DNA of 64,000 nt, taken from positions 1-64,000 of the forward strand of contig NZ_QOCW01000023.1 of NCBI RefSeq assembly GCF_003318295.1, written 5' to 3'. Under the pieces are notes generated by a model. It did no database searches, was not told the DNA's origin, and saw nothing but the letters and a program-made list of their open reading frames with translations. Positions 9,002-18,277 of the stretch are shown here, one piece after another (positions within the stretch are counted from its first letter, which is position 1; the number at the start of each line of letters is the position of its first letter). Made by a program: the position numbers and the translations under genes. The DNA is from Bacillus taeanensis (GTDB taxonomy: Bacteria > Bacillota > Bacilli > Bacillales > UBA6769).

Positions 9002-9013
9002 TGAAACGTTTCA
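9002..9013. promoter_or_regulatory. LacI-type operator TGAAACGTTTCA (copy 3)
   Basis: A third identical palindrome 156 bp beyond copy 2. There is no gene between it and 9307, so it may be an auxiliary looping site. Confidence 0.6.
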
Positions 9014-9306
9014 TTCCATAAGGAATATGTTTCCTTTGTTAGAATATACTACATTAAATAAAAAATATCAACATTATTTTCTTAATTTTCAAAAAATATT
9101 TAATCTGTTAATTTTACTATTTTTCAGATTCAAAAATGTACGCGTTCTATTATGTAATACCTGTTTTTATATTCAATTCAACTGTATTAATTGTAAAGTA
9201 AATTCAAGGGTTCTGGTGCAAACATAATGTGAACTTGAAAAAACTAATAGGATTCCTAACGAAATACTAATTTATGCTGTTAATCCAAACAGTTCATGGA
9301 TACAAT

Positions 9307-9564
9307 TCACTTGATTTTGGACAGACTTCCTCCTTGGAACGTTTGTCCTTTTTTGATCATGTGCATAACTTCAACCCCCGCAATAATCCGTTTGGCATTC
9401 TGAAAGGATTTTAAACCAAGCATCGTTCGAATACGCTTTTTAGGCGGTATTCCCTTTAATTTCCCCTGAAGTAGCCACCTGCGAACGACCTCGATGTTAT
9501 CGGTAATTCCATAATAATGTAAGCCCTTAATTAAATGCTTCTTCGACCGTATAAGGAATGCCAA
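9307..9564 (-). pseudogene. Decayed copy of the 295-897 HTH protein
   Basis: The segment YGITDNIEVVRRWLLQGKLKGIPPKKR is nearly identical to the HTH of the 295-897 protein. The start region matches the same DNA read in another frame (LPYTVEEAF shifted by one). An early frameshift and stop have therefore broken the N-terminus, and the downstream two thirds of the protein are missing or replaced by unrelated residues. The same palindromic site lies upstream (9579-9596). It is a dead paralogue from duplication or transposition. Confidence 0.75.
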
Positions 9565-9578
9565 GCCTCCTCTATTAT

Positions 9579-9596
9579 ATACTACGATAGTTGTAT
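9579..9596. promoter_or_regulatory. Palindromic site ATACTAC-N4-GTTGTAT upstream of HTH pseudogene
   Basis: Same spacing and half-sites as the site at 917-934, conserved although the gene behind it has decayed. This supports a specific binding site for this HTH family. Confidence 0.5.
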
Positions 9597-9606
9597 ATAT
9601 TCAATG

Positions 9607-9641
9607 AGAAGGTTGATCTCCTATTATCGGATCAACCTTCT
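9607..9641 (-). terminator. Terminator after the gntP-glxK operon
   Basis: Perfect 12-bp stem AGAAGGTTGATC / GATCAACCTTCT with an 11-nt loop, directly beyond the permease stop codon. The T-tract is poor in both directions. Confidence 0.6.
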
Positions 9642-9648
9642 TATTCTA

Positions 9649-10989
9649 TCAGACTAGTATTATCCATAAGAACATTGTCACAATGATCGTGGTTATACCT
9701 TGTAAAAGTGTTGCTGCTGTTTGTGCTTTATAAGCATCTGTTACTTTCATTCCACTAAATTCCGTAATAACCCAGAAGAAACTATCATTTACATGACTTA
9801 CCGTCATTGCACCAGCTCCAACAGCCATTACGACTAATGCTAGAGGAACTGCTCCTTCAATACCCATAGCTGGTAGCATTGGTGCAATAAGAGAAGACGT
9901 AATAACGAGTGCTGCTGTAGAAGAACCTTGAGCCGTTTTTAGGGCTGCTGCAATGATGAATGGAACAAGGAGGAACATCACACCAGTAAACAAATCTCCC
10001 GTTGCCCAGCCTTGAATTATGTCTGCAATCGACGTGTTTTTAATGACTCCACCAAATGCACCACCTGCACCTGTAATTAATAAAATAGGCGCTGAATCCG
10101 CTATACCCTTACCGATCCAGCCTGTTAATGTTTCCTCATCAAACTTTGGAAGAAGAGCAAAAGACGCAAAAATACCGATAATTAAAGCAACAACAGGAGA
10201 TCCTAGGAAAATGAAAATTTTTCCAATTCCCCCTTCCATACCCATGAATTTCACGAAAGAGCCAACTGCGATTAACACAATCGGGAAGACAATCGGGAAA
10301 AAGGATTTGAAGGCAGAAGGCATTTCACCGAATGATTTTATGATTTCATCATAATTTAGTTCTTCGCCGTCTTCTTCAACTTCAATTTTAGCCCCTACTT
10401 TCGTTGCCCAAAGATACCCAACGATTACAGCAGGAATAGCAACGAAGAGGCCAATTAAAATGATCGTTCCTAGGAAATCACTAGCCCCAATATTTCCCGC
10501 TGCAGCAATCGGCCCGGGTGTTGGAGGAACCAAGGTATGCGTCGCATATAATCCTGTCGCAAGTGCTACTGACATGGAAGCAACTGCAACCTTTGCACGC
10601 TTAGCTAATGCTTTTTTCAAACTTGACAGAATCACGAAAGCAGAATCACAAAAAACCGGAATCGAAACAATATAGCCGATTAAAGACATTGCAAGTTGTG
10701 GCCTTTTTGGACCAACAACCCGTAGGACAACTTCAGCCATACGAAGCGCTGCTCCAGACTTTTCAAGAATTGTACCAATAATGGTACCAGCAACAATGAC
10801 TATACCGATATACCCCATTAATCCGCCAAAACCATTGTTTACATTTTCAACAACCTTATCTAGCGGCATTCCTGATGCAATTCCGATAAAAAATGCACCT
10901 AACAAAAGTGATAAGAATGGATGAAGCTTCAATTTTGCTGTTGCCACTACTACTAGAACAACACCTACTATTAAAATAGCAAATAACAT
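9649..10989 (-). CDS. GntP-family permease, probably D-glycerate/gluconate uptake
   Basis: A 446-aa, highly hydrophobic GntP-family symporter of normal length (about 12-14 membrane segments). Family motifs include GLMGYIGIVIVAGTIIG, SIPVFCDSAFVIL and LVPPTPGPIAAAG. The start at 10989 follows GGGGGGAATGTA. It lies 27 bp after the glycerate kinase gene in the same direction, so the substrate is probably glycerate, though gluconate carriers are in the same family. A LacI- or CcpA-independent CdaR-type regulator is encoded divergently upstream. Confidence 0.9.
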   Translation of the reverse strand: MLFAILIVGVVLVVVATAKLKLHPFLSLLLGAFFIGIASGMPLDKVVENVNNGFGGLMGYIGIVIVAGTIIGTILEKSGAALRMAEVVLRVVGPKRPQLAMSLIGYIVSIPVFCDSAFVILSSLKKALAKRAKVAVASMSVALATGLYATHTLVPPTPGPIAAAGNIGASDFLGTIILIGLFVAIPAVIVGYLWATKVGAKIEVEEDGEELNYDEIIKSFGEMPSAFKSFFPIVFPIVLIAVGSFVKFMGMEGGIGKIFIFLGSPVVALIIGIFASFALLPKFDEETLTGWIGKGIADSAPILLITGAGGAFGGVIKNTSIADIIQGWATGDLFTGVMFLLVPFIIAAALKTAQGSSTAALVITSSLIAPMLPAMGIEGAVPLALVVMAVGAGAMTVSHVNDSFFWVITEFSGMKVTDAYKAQTAATLLQGITTIIVTMFLWIILV

Positions 10990-11016
10990 TACATTCCCCC
11001 CTAGTCATTAATCTTA

Positions 11017-12171
11017 CTATTTCTTTGTCTCTACCGGACTAACAGAAGCCAAATACGCACGCAATACTTGCTCAGCACTAGACGTAAGCAGTTCAGCTCC
11101 CTTCTCCATCGCTTCCTGCAATGAAATTGGAGCGCTTACAATACTGTGTATACTGTTGATACCATATTGATAGAGTGTGTCAATCCCTTTCCCAATAGAA
11201 CCTGCTAGAACAAAAACAGGAATTCCGTACTTCTGTGCCTCCTGTGCCACACCCATCGGTGTTTTTCCAGAAGCTGTTTGAAAATCGATTTGACCTTCTC
11301 CTGTAAAAACAAGATCAGCTCCAGCCAGCCTTTCCCCAAGTTTCGTATACTCGATCACAATATCAATACCACGTCTTGTCACCGCAGGGAAAAAGGCCTG
11401 AAATGCCCCGCCTATTCCACCAGCTGCACCAGCTCCCGGTTTGTCGTGTAGACGCACTCCTGTTTTTGATTCGACAAGATTAGCCCAGCCTGTCAAGTAT
11501 GTGTCCAAGATTTCCACTGTCTCTGGAGTAGCCCCTTTTTGCGGACCAAACACATATGATGAACCATGGGGACCAATTAATGGATTCTGAACATCAGATG
11601 CGATCACAAATTTGGTATCGGAAACACGCGGATCAAAATCACAATCATTTATCTCAGCAATACGCTGGAGTTCACGCGCTCCAAGTCCGACTGGATTTCC
11701 TTCTGCATCCAACAGCTTCATTCCAAGCGCCTGAAGCATACCGATTCCACCATCATTCGTCGCACTTCCCCCAACAGCTAAAATAATTCTCCTACACCCA
11801 TCATCTAGTGCTTTTTTAATCAGTTCACCAGTCCCGTATGTTGTTGTGATCATTGGATCCCTCTGCTCAGATGGAATTAGACATAACCCAGAAGCACTGG
11901 CCATCTCAATAACACACGTTTTCTGGTCACCTAAAATTCCGTACTCTGCTTTTACCGGTGCATGTAGAGGTCCAGTCACTGAAAATTCAACCTTTTTTCC
12001 GCTGGTCGCCAAAACCAAGCTATTCATTGTTCCTTCTCCACCATCTCCAACCGGTATCAAATGCGTATCCGCTTTCGGTAGCACTTTTTTGATCCCTTGT
12101 TCAATAGCGACTGAAGCTTGCCAAGCGGACAAACTCCCCTTAAATGAATCAGGTGCAATCACAATTTTCAT
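11017..12171 (-). CDS. glxK: Glycerate 2-kinase (GlxK/GarK type)
   Basis: A 384-aa type I glycerate kinase that phosphorylates D-glycerate with ATP so that it can enter lower glycolysis. Diagnostic stretches are MKIVIAPDSFKGSLSA at the N-terminus, PVGDGGEGTM, GGSATNDGGIGMLQALG, and FTGEGQIDFQTASGKTP. The ATG at 12171 is 8 nt from AGGGG; an in-frame GTG at 12180 overlaps that site and is rejected. It is the first gene of the glxK-gntP operon, transcribed divergently from the CdaR-like regulator. A cre-like site sits immediately upstream. Confidence 0.93.
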   Translation of the reverse strand: MKIVIAPDSFKGSLSAWQASVAIEQGIKKVLPKADTHLIPVGDGGEGTMNSLVLATSGKKVEFSVTGPLHAPVKAEYGILGDQKTCVIEMASASGLCLIPSEQRDPMITTTYGTGELIKKALDDGCRRIILAVGGSATNDGGIGMLQALGMKLLDAEGNPVGLGARELQRIAEINDCDFDPRVSDTKFVIASDVQNPLIGPHGSSYVFGPQKGATPETVEILDTYLTGWANLVESKTGVRLHDKPGAGAAGGIGGAFQAFFPAVTRRGIDIVIEYTKLGERLAGADLVFTGEGQIDFQTASGKTPMGVAQEAQKYGIPVFVLAGSIGKGIDTLYQYGINSIHSIVSAPISLQEAMEKGAELLTSSAEQVLRAYLASVSPVETKK

Positions 12172-12186
12172 AATACCCACCCCTAT

Positions 12187-12200
12187 TTAAAGCGCTTACA
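12187..12200. promoter_or_regulatory. cre-like catabolite repression site
   Basis: On the minus strand TGTAAGCGCTTTAA matches the Bacillus cre consensus (TGWNANCGNTNWCA) with one mismatch. It lies about 16 bp before the glycerate kinase start, so CcpA repression by preferred sugars is likely. Confidence 0.6.
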
Positions 12201-12244
12201 TACTTGTACTTAAATTATACTCAGAGAACAGCAGAAAATCATCG

Positions 12245-12272
12245 TTTACAGTATATAAAAAACTTGTATAAT
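12245..12272 (+). promoter_or_regulatory. Sigma-A-type promoter of the cdaR-like gene
   Basis: TTTACA, a 16-bp spacer, then a perfect TATAAT, about 65 bp ahead of the regulator's start codon. Confidence 0.65.
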
Positions 12273-12335
12273 TTTTCATTATTTTTGTTTACTATATACA
12301 TATACTTACCATTTTATTTTTTAAGGACGGTTGAA

Positions 12336-13442
12336 ATGATGCTTACAAAAGAAATTGCGATTGAGATAGTAAAGGAAACAATGATGCGGTTAAACAGAAA
12401 TATCAATATTATGGATCATATGGGGAAAATTATTGCTTCAGGGGATCCTGACCGTGTTGAACAGCTGCATGAAGGGGCTTTGGAAGTGCTTCGTACCGGA
12501 AAAACGATAATCCTAAGAGAGAACAATCTTCATCAATGGGAAAAATCATTACCAGGAATTAACCTCCCAATTGAATTCCAAAACCAAATAATTGGTGTAA
12601 TTGGTATAACTGGGGAACCAGAAGAAATTATGGAGTTTGGCGAACTTGTCAAAATGATTACGGAAATGATGATAAGTCAATCTTTTTTGGCTTCCAGACT
12701 AGAATCAAAACAGAGAATGAAAGAGCTTGTTTTTGAAAGTATAATTCAACCGAAACCAAACCAAGAAGTCATTCAACAAAGACTGAATCTACTGGGTATC
12801 CATTTACAACCCCCATACCAAGTAGGATTATTGGAGATTGGCGAAACCCGAGTTGAAAAATTGAACCTCATTAAAATGCTGGAAGAAATCCTTGGCTGGA
12901 AAGACTCACTAATTGGTTTTTTTAGTGTTAATCGGCTGTTTATTCTATTTTCAGGAAAAACAGAAACGGGATTAAAACGGAGATTGGAAGAAATGCAAGC
13001 TGTTCTGAAAAGTAAAAGCATCCCTTTCCGTATAGGACTTGGAACACCCGTATTAGAGCAAGGAAATATCCATAATTCCCTCGAAGAGTCAAAATGCGCA
13101 TTATTGATTGGGGGAGATTTGGACCAGAAGCTTATTTCTTATGAAGAGATTGAAATAAGAGCCCTTATAGGTACGCTCGACAAACATGCCAAGCATAAAT
13201 TTATCAACCGTTTATTAAACCATGTACCCGATAAGATGATTGAGACATTAGAAGCTTTTTTTTCCAACAACCTAAACATTGGAGAAAGTGCGAATAAACT
13301 GTATATTCATCGTAATACTTTCATTTATCGAATCAAAAAGATTAAGGAGGATACAGGATATGATCCACAAGTATTCGAAGATGCTGTAGCCCTGCAACTG
13401 GCGATATGGATCCACCAGATGAGCAAGACAGAAACCCATTAG
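12336..13442 (+). CDS. CdaR-family (sugar diacid/glycerate) transcriptional regulator
   Basis: A 368-aa regulator. The N-terminal part (about 1-135) matches the diacid-recognition domain of CdaR proteins. The C-terminus has a PucR-type HTH (ANKLYIHRNTFIYRIKKI, about 315-335). CdaR regulators activate glycerate, glucarate and galactarate genes, and this one is divergent from glxK-gntP, which are its likely targets. The ATG at 12336 is preceded by AAGGACGG; longer starts upstream would run through the promoter. Length and domains are complete. Confidence 0.88.
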   Translation: MMLTKEIAIEIVKETMMRLNRNINIMDHMGKIIASGDPDRVEQLHEGALEVLRTGKTIILRENNLHQWEKSLPGINLPIEFQNQIIGVIGITGEPEEIMEFGELVKMITEMMISQSFLASRLESKQRMKELVFESIIQPKPNQEVIQQRLNLLGIHLQPPYQVGLLEIGETRVEKLNLIKMLEEILGWKDSLIGFFSVNRLFILFSGKTETGLKRRLEEMQAVLKSKSIPFRIGLGTPVLEQGNIHNSLEESKCALLIGGDLDQKLISYEEIEIRALIGTLDKHAKHKFINRLLNHVPDKMIETLEAFFSNNLNIGESANKLYIHRNTFIYRIKKIKEDTGYDPQVFEDAVALQLAIWIHQMSKTETH

Positions 13443-13558
13443 ATATTATGACGTCTCCATGAATTAAGCATTTCGCTAAGGCTTTTCCGAGAGTTTCGCC
13501 ATAGAAACTGAAACATTCATACTAAACAATATGGCGACAAAAGCAAAGTCAATTGGTG

Positions 13559-13720
13559 CTAAGGTTGAAATCGTCCAATCGCTAATATCCAACCAATATC
13601 CGATGCTGAGAGTTCTTTTTCTTTTAAAAAGATTGGTAGGAAACTAACAATTATAATAGCGGTAGAATGAAAGAAAAATAGAAGAGTTCGTAAAATATGA
13701 ATAGATTGTGGTTGAATCAT
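13559..13720 (-). pseudogene. Truncated MFS transporter (N-terminal fragment)
   Basis: An ORF of 53 residues with a good ribosome binding site (AAGGAG, 8 nt) begins MIQPQSIHILRTLLFFF and goes on to ASDIGWILAIG. This is the typical start of a sugar/MFS_1-like permease whose first helices are followed by a GW(I/L)LAIGP turn. It then hits a stop where the protein should continue for over 300 residues. The downstream DNA to 13443 holds no continuation that I can join. It is a 3'-truncated remnant. Confidence 0.6.
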
Positions 13721-13774
13721 ACTTTGTTCTCCTTACTACATTGTATTGAAGGTCATTATCAGCAAATAGTTCAT

Positions 13775-13803
13775 AAAAAAAGAGAGGGATGATCCCCTCT
13801 TTT
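13775..13803 (-). terminator. Terminator of the SDR-containing operon
   Basis: Stem AAAAGAGGGG/CCCTCTCTTTT with a 4-5 nt loop, followed on the minus strand by a run of T. It lies directly beyond the SDR stop codon. Confidence 0.7.
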
Positions 13804-13812
13804 ATGTAATCA

Positions 13813-14514
13813 TCAAGGATAGACTCGTTCCACAACAGGTGATATGACAGCTTCATTTACAACAAAGCGAGGATCCTGTGTAACCATGTGGAGGAGAAAT
13901 TGCCCACAATCTTCTGGATCTAAAAATTCCAAATTTCGTTCTGCATGCCAATTCGTATCCATTCCACCAGGATAAATAACAGAACAACGAATATTGTGCG
14001 GCTTTCCTTCTCCATTTAACGCTTGTGTAAATCCTGTTAAGGCAAATTTTGAAGCACAATATGCTGTCGCATTCGGCCATCCTTTTCTTCCTGCCACTGA
14101 AGAAATATTGATGATATATCCTGAATTCTGCTGCTTCATATGCGGAAACACAGCTTTTGATGTATAAAACACCCCATTTAAATTAACACCAATCACTTTA
14201 TTCCATTGTTCTGCTGTTAATTCTTCTATTGAACCTGGGTAATCGATGCCGGCACTATTAATAAGAACATCCACTTTTCCAAATGTTTCAATCGTTTGTT
14301 CAACTAAATACTGTACTTGTTCATGATCAGAAACATCTGTTGCAACTGCAAGTACATCTCCTTCTGCATCCTGCAATTCACTTGCTACTTTTTCAAGATT
14401 TTCTTTCGTACGGGCAGCAATGACAACATTCCATCCGTTATGGGCAAAAACTTTAGCTGTTCCTTTACCAAGTCCGTCACTTGCCCCAGTAATAATCGCG
14501 ACTTTCCTCTCCAC
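13813..14514 (-). CDS. Short-chain dehydrogenase/reductase
   Basis: A 233-aa classical SDR (NAD(P)-dependent oxidoreductase). It has the cofactor loop TGASDGLG (about 9-16), NSAG (86-89), the catalytic Ser138/139 and the YCASK motif (Tyr152, Lys156). The GTG at 14514 follows GAGGTGAT with 8 nt spacing. It lies in a minus-strand cluster with an aldo/keto reductase, a LacI regulator and a Gfo/Idh dehydrogenase, so it probably interconverts a sugar, polyol or keto-sugar. Substrate unknown. Confidence 0.88.
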   Translation of the reverse strand: MERKVAIITGASDGLGKGTAKVFAHNGWNVVIAARTKENLEKVASELQDAEGDVLAVATDVSDHEQVQYLVEQTIETFGKVDVLINSAGIDYPGSIEELTAEQWNKVIGVNLNGVFYTSKAVFPHMKQQNSGYIINISSVAGRKGWPNATAYCASKFALTGFTQALNGEGKPHNIRCSVIYPGGMDTNWHAERNLEFLDPEDCGQFLLHMVTQDPRFVVNEAVISPVVERVYP

Positions 14515-14569
14515 TACTATCACCTCTTTTTTATTTAGAACACTGACTAACAAAATCTTTTATTTTTTA

Positions 14570-15490
14570 TCATCTCACTGTTTGTGGATGATCACTGCTT
14601 ATCATTTCTAAATCGGCAGCCTTTGCATTTAACTCCACCTGTTCAACATTTTTACATCCTGGAATGACACTTGTTACGGCAGGGTGCTGCAAGCACCAAG
14701 CAAGGGCCCATTGTGCCATATTAACGCCTTCTGGTACTTCTTGACGTTGAATCTCTTCTACAAGCTGGAGCTTTTCTGCTAGTTCCTTCTGATCCTGATT
14801 ATAACGAACATCATTTTTTCCAAAGACTGTACCTGGTTTATATTTACCACTTAAATACCCGCTTGCAAGTGGTACACGGACAAGAACACCGAGGTTTTGA
14901 CGCTCACATGATGGGAAGACTCGCTCTTCAGGGATATGATCCAACCGATTATAGACAGCTTGAATGACATCCGCATTCACCTGTGATGCTAAATCTGTTT
15001 GATGAATGTTGTCATTACTGCCAATAGAAATTCCTAGATGACGAATTTTTCCTGCTTGCACTTGTTTATCGAGTACTGTCCACAATTCGTCGTTGTTAAA
15101 CACCTCATCACTACCGGAATGAAATTGATATAGATCAACATAATCTGTACGAAGCGCTTTCAACGAATCGTCTAACTGTTTTAATACTTCTTTCGGTGTC
15201 CAATGATCTGTTCGTTCTAGATGACCATGAAAATGGTGACCAAATTTCGTTCCTACAATCCAATCCTCTCTATTCTTCTGAATATAATTCCCAATTAGTG
15301 ATTCTGATAAATGATCTCCATAGCATTCTGCTGTATCAATAAGATTGATACCTAATTCTTTCGCTCTTTCTAAAATCTCATCAACTTCTTTTTGGGTAAA
15401 TTCCTTTCCCCATTCACCACCAAACTGCCACGTCCCTACCCCAATCACGGATATGTTTAAATTCGTTCTTCCAAGCTTACGATACTTCAT
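14570..15490 (-). CDS. Aldo/keto reductase
   Basis: A 306-aa AKR of the IolS/YccK-like type with a complete catalytic tetrad: Asp52 and Tyr57 (IDTAECYG), Lys82 (GTKFG) and His124 (LYQFHSG). The C-terminal cofactor region VTSVIPGCKNVEQVE is present. Start at 15490 follows GAGAGGAGAGG. It is 55 bp upstream of the SDR gene and 46 bp downstream of the LacI gene, so the four genes probably form one operon for oxidation or isomerisation of a sugar or inositol-like compound. Confidence 0.9.
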   Translation of the reverse strand: MKYRKLGRTNLNISVIGVGTWQFGGEWGKEFTQKEVDEILERAKELGINLIDTAECYGDHLSESLIGNYIQKNREDWIVGTKFGHHFHGHLERTDHWTPKEVLKQLDDSLKALRTDYVDLYQFHSGSDEVFNNDELWTVLDKQVQAGKIRHLGISIGSNDNIHQTDLASQVNADVIQAVYNRLDHIPEERVFPSCERQNLGVLVRVPLASGYLSGKYKPGTVFGKNDVRYNQDQKELAEKLQLVEEIQRQEVPEGVNMAQWALAWCLQHPAVTSVIPGCKNVEQVELNAKAADLEMISSDHPQTVR

Positions 15491-15536
15491 AATATACCTC
15501 TCCTCTCAAAAAATGGTCGATTATCGAAAAGTAAAA

Positions 15537-16544
15537 TTAATTCTTATTCTCCTTCATACCGCATGATTCTCTTATAAGTAATGTTGTTTCAAGTACTGTT
15601 CGTTTTGAGACTTCTTGTTTTTCTTGCAAAATATCAATGATGAGCGCTGCAGCTTTTTCTCCTAACTGTTCAATTGGCTGCTTAACTGTCGTTAAATTAG
15701 GTTCAATAACGGTTGCCATTTCTTGATCATCAAAACCCACAACCGCTAAATCTTTCGGAACCTCAAGCCCCTGTTTTTTTGCTTCTTGAATAACCCCAAC
15801 CGCTAGTTCATCATTTCCTGCAAAAACAGCTGTTGGATAATCATTCGTATTTAGTAACTCTTTCATATAACGTTTCCCTTGTTGAATCCCAAAAGAATCA
15901 AATAAAACCCATTTTTCATTAACTGGTATGTCATAAAACTCTAATGCTTCGCGAAAACCTTTCTCACGATCCCTAGAAATAACCGATTCTTTAGGACCAT
16001 TGATCATTCCTATCTTCTTATGACCAAGCTTAATTAAATGTTCAACAGCTTGATAGGCGGCTTCTTGATGGTTCACGCTGACAGAAAAAAATAAATTTCC
16101 ATCATGATATTCTCCTACTAGAATAATGGGCCCAAACGCTGCAAACTTTTTTACTGTTTCGTTAGGATTTCGAAATGTAGTTAATACAATTCCATCTACT
16201 TGATTGTTTTCAAGCATTTTAAGATATTGAAGTTCTTTTTTAGAATCATTTTCTGTATTGCACAAGATCACTTGATAATCATGTCCAGCCACTTCACGCT
16301 CCATTCCCTGCAGAAGCGCAGCATAATAATTATTGGATATACGTGGTACTAACACAGCAATAAGCTTTGTTTTATTGTTTCGAAGTGTCTGTGCAGCACG
16401 ACTAGGCTTATAACCAAGCTCTTTCATAGCTGCTAAAATTCTTTGTTTTGTTTCAGGGTCTACTCGTTTACTATTAGTAAGCACCCTTGAAACCGTTGAT
16501 CTAGATACACCAGCTTTTTTTGCGACGTCTAAAATCGTTGCCAT
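15537..16544 (-). CDS. LacI-family transcriptional regulator
   Basis: A 335-aa LacI-family repressor. The N-terminal HTH reads ATILDVAKKAGVSRSTVSRV, followed by the hinge YKPSRAAQTLR and a Peripla_BP sensor domain (NNYYAALLQG, VVGFDDQEMA). The ATG at 16544 is 8 nt from AGGAG; a GTG at 16553 is too close to it. It is co-directional with and between the AKR and Gfo/Idh genes, so it is probably a local repressor. The 48-bp palindrome at 17734-17781 is its best candidate operator. Confidence 0.92.
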   Translation of the reverse strand: MATILDVAKKAGVSRSTVSRVLTNSKRVDPETKQRILAAMKELGYKPSRAAQTLRNNKTKLIAVLVPRISNNYYAALLQGMEREVAGHDYQVILCNTENDSKKELQYLKMLENNQVDGIVLTTFRNPNETVKKFAAFGPIILVGEYHDGNLFFSVSVNHQEAAYQAVEHLIKLGHKKIGMINGPKESVISRDREKGFREALEFYDIPVNEKWVLFDSFGIQQGKRYMKELLNTNDYPTAVFAGNDELAVGVIQEAKKQGLEVPKDLAVVGFDDQEMATVIEPNLTTVKQPIEQLGEKAAALIIDILQEKQEVSKRTVLETTLLIRESCGMKENKN

Positions 16545-16558
16545 TATTTTCACTCCTG

Positions 16559-17692
16559 TTACAATCGGGCCTTTAAAGCCTCCATTTCTTTGATGACTGT
16601 GTCTTCATAGGTATGTTTTTTACCATCTAAAATGTCTTGTACTTTAACAGGTTGACCGATTGTTGCTGACTCAAGTGCCGCGAAAACAACAGATAACGCT
16701 TCCAATCCTTTTTCTGCACTTGAAATAGGCTTTTTTCCATCCATAATAGCTTCTGCTAATTCCACATAGGAATGAGCAAATGGATTTTCTACAACGTCCT
16801 GAGCATATTTTTCTACAAGCTCTCTCATTGTTATTACTTTACCACCGTCTAACGAAACGTGTTTACCTGGACGAAGGCATCCTTTCCCACCATAAAACCA
16901 TGTGCCATTTGTTCGTTCACCATGAACTGCAGATGCACACATCCAGTGTCCTAACCCACCGTTTTCAAATCGAAATACAGTTACAGCTGTATCTTCTCCT
17001 GTTGGCTGAATTGTTACCTTTCCATCCGTTAATTCTTTTTCAAAGATTTCTGTATAAGCAAAAATTTCTTTAATGGAACCATTGATTTCTGTAAACATGT
17101 GCGCATGATGGACACCATGATCATTGATCCAACCTGCCCCCGCCTTTCCTTTCATATGACGCCAAGGGGTTCCACCAAAAAATCCTCGTTCTGTTACTTC
17201 TGTTGTTGCCGCATAGTCGATCGTCAAATGTACTGGTCCAATTAAACCATCTTTTACTGCACGCGCAACGGCTACTGCTTCTGCTCCAAGGACAATCGGC
17301 TCCGATACCGTTAAAACCCGGTTGTATTTTTCAGCATCCGCAAGCATTTTTCGTCCAAATGATGGTGAAATCGCTAACGGCTTTTGCATCTGAACATGAA
17401 CACCTGCAGCAAAGCAATCTTCTGTAATCGTATGATGTAAGTCGTGACTAAGTAAAACCGATACAGCAGTCAGCTCTTCTTTCTCTAACATCTCTCGATA
17501 GTCTGTGTAAATCCTAGGGATAGTGCCAAATCTACTTTCTACTTCTTTTGAAAAATTCTCTGCCCTTTCTCTTTGAATATCGCAAACTGCAGTTAATTCA
17601 AAGGGGTTTCTTCCTAATTGTTTTAATTCAAATAATCCTTGTAAATGATCCACAGAAATATTTCCACACCCAATAAACGCTAAATTCACCAT
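16559..17692 (-). CDS. Gfo/Idh/MocA-family oxidoreductase
   Basis: A 377-aa NAD(P)-dependent dehydrogenase. It has an N-terminal Rossmann motif (NLAFIGCGNIS), the family EKP-like motif as MQKPLAI (about residue 107) and a C-terminal GFO_IDH_MocA domain with GAGWINDHGVHHAH (likely substrate/catalytic His). Starts considered: ATG 17692 (5 nt from GGGAG) and GTG 17689; a longer start at 17773 would run through a large palindrome and is rejected. It is the first gene of the four-gene operon. Members oxidise sugars or inositols; substrate unknown. Confidence 0.88.
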   Translation of the reverse strand: MVNLAFIGCGNISVDHLQGLFELKQLGRNPFELTAVCDIQRERAENFSKEVESRFGTIPRIYTDYREMLEKEELTAVSVLLSHDLHHTITEDCFAAGVHVQMQKPLAISPSFGRKMLADAEKYNRVLTVSEPIVLGAEAVAVARAVKDGLIGPVHLTIDYAATTEVTERGFFGGTPWRHMKGKAGAGWINDHGVHHAHMFTEINGSIKEIFAYTEIFEKELTDGKVTIQPTGEDTAVTVFRFENGGLGHWMCASAVHGERTNGTWFYGGKGCLRPGKHVSLDGGKVITMRELVEKYAQDVVENPFAHSYVELAEAIMDGKKPISSAEKGLEALSVVFAALESATIGQPVKVQDILDGKKHTYEDTVIKEMEALKARL

Positions 17693-17733
17693 ATTCACTC
17701 CCATCATATATTTAACTAAAATAGCTTCCACAC

Positions 17734-17781
17734 GTATTAATACGGTTTCATGGGATCGATCCCACGAAACCATATTAATAC
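17734..17781. promoter_or_regulatory. 48-bp near-perfect palindrome, probable LacI operator
   Basis: The whole 48 bp reads the same on both strands except for two symmetric mismatched pairs. Its core is TGGGATCGATCCCA, flanked by GGTTTC/GAAACC and then GTATTAATA/TATTAATAC. It lies about 42 bp upstream of the Gfo/Idh start, where a promoter would be. The CG-centred core fits a LacI-type operator. Confidence 0.65.
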
Positions 17782-18277
17782 ACTTACTAATTTATGTCAA
17801 CAATAAGACCTTGCTGTTCCCTGCTAAAATCACATCTCTTACCCTAATGAATTATTTTTAAAATTTTACAAAACATTCAGCTAATAATTATCTATTATTA
17901 CAAGAGGCCGATCCTTCGATTATTCAATGAATAAAGACTTTTAATAACTATTGGAGAGTGACACTACACAATAAACTTTCTCTATATGAAATAAAAACAC
18001 TTAATATCTTACATCCTTCTGTTTATGAAAAAGATGTTATTTCTGAGGAAAAAGCAAGCTTAAGCTGACTCAGTCAACAGAAAATTTTTACACCCATTCA
18101 TATTTGATTGAATAGGTCAACCTCTGCATTAGCATTAGAATTAGTATAATAACGTGGACACGTCTTAATTAAGTTCTAATCATCAAAATGTGATTAAAAT
18201 AAAATGGATCAAGATTACCCTTTGATTGCAAAGTTTGAAACCATATTTAAATTATTTATCCAGTCATTTTATATATT
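17782..18277. other. Non-coding gap
   Basis: About 500 bp with no convincing gene, no strong hairpin and no recognisable homology. Short broken frames suggest decayed coding DNA. Confidence 0.5.

Larger units (their letters stand above)
8798..9306. other. Non-coding gap with operators only
   Basis: Apart from the two further operators I see no convincing gene here. The open frames are A/T-rich, lack ribosome binding sites and resemble no family I know. Confidence 0.6.

Noticed and set aside
9027..9227. Open reading frame of 66 codons in the operator region
   Set aside because: Phe/Leu/Tyr-rich product typical of A/T-rich random sequence; no ribosome binding site.
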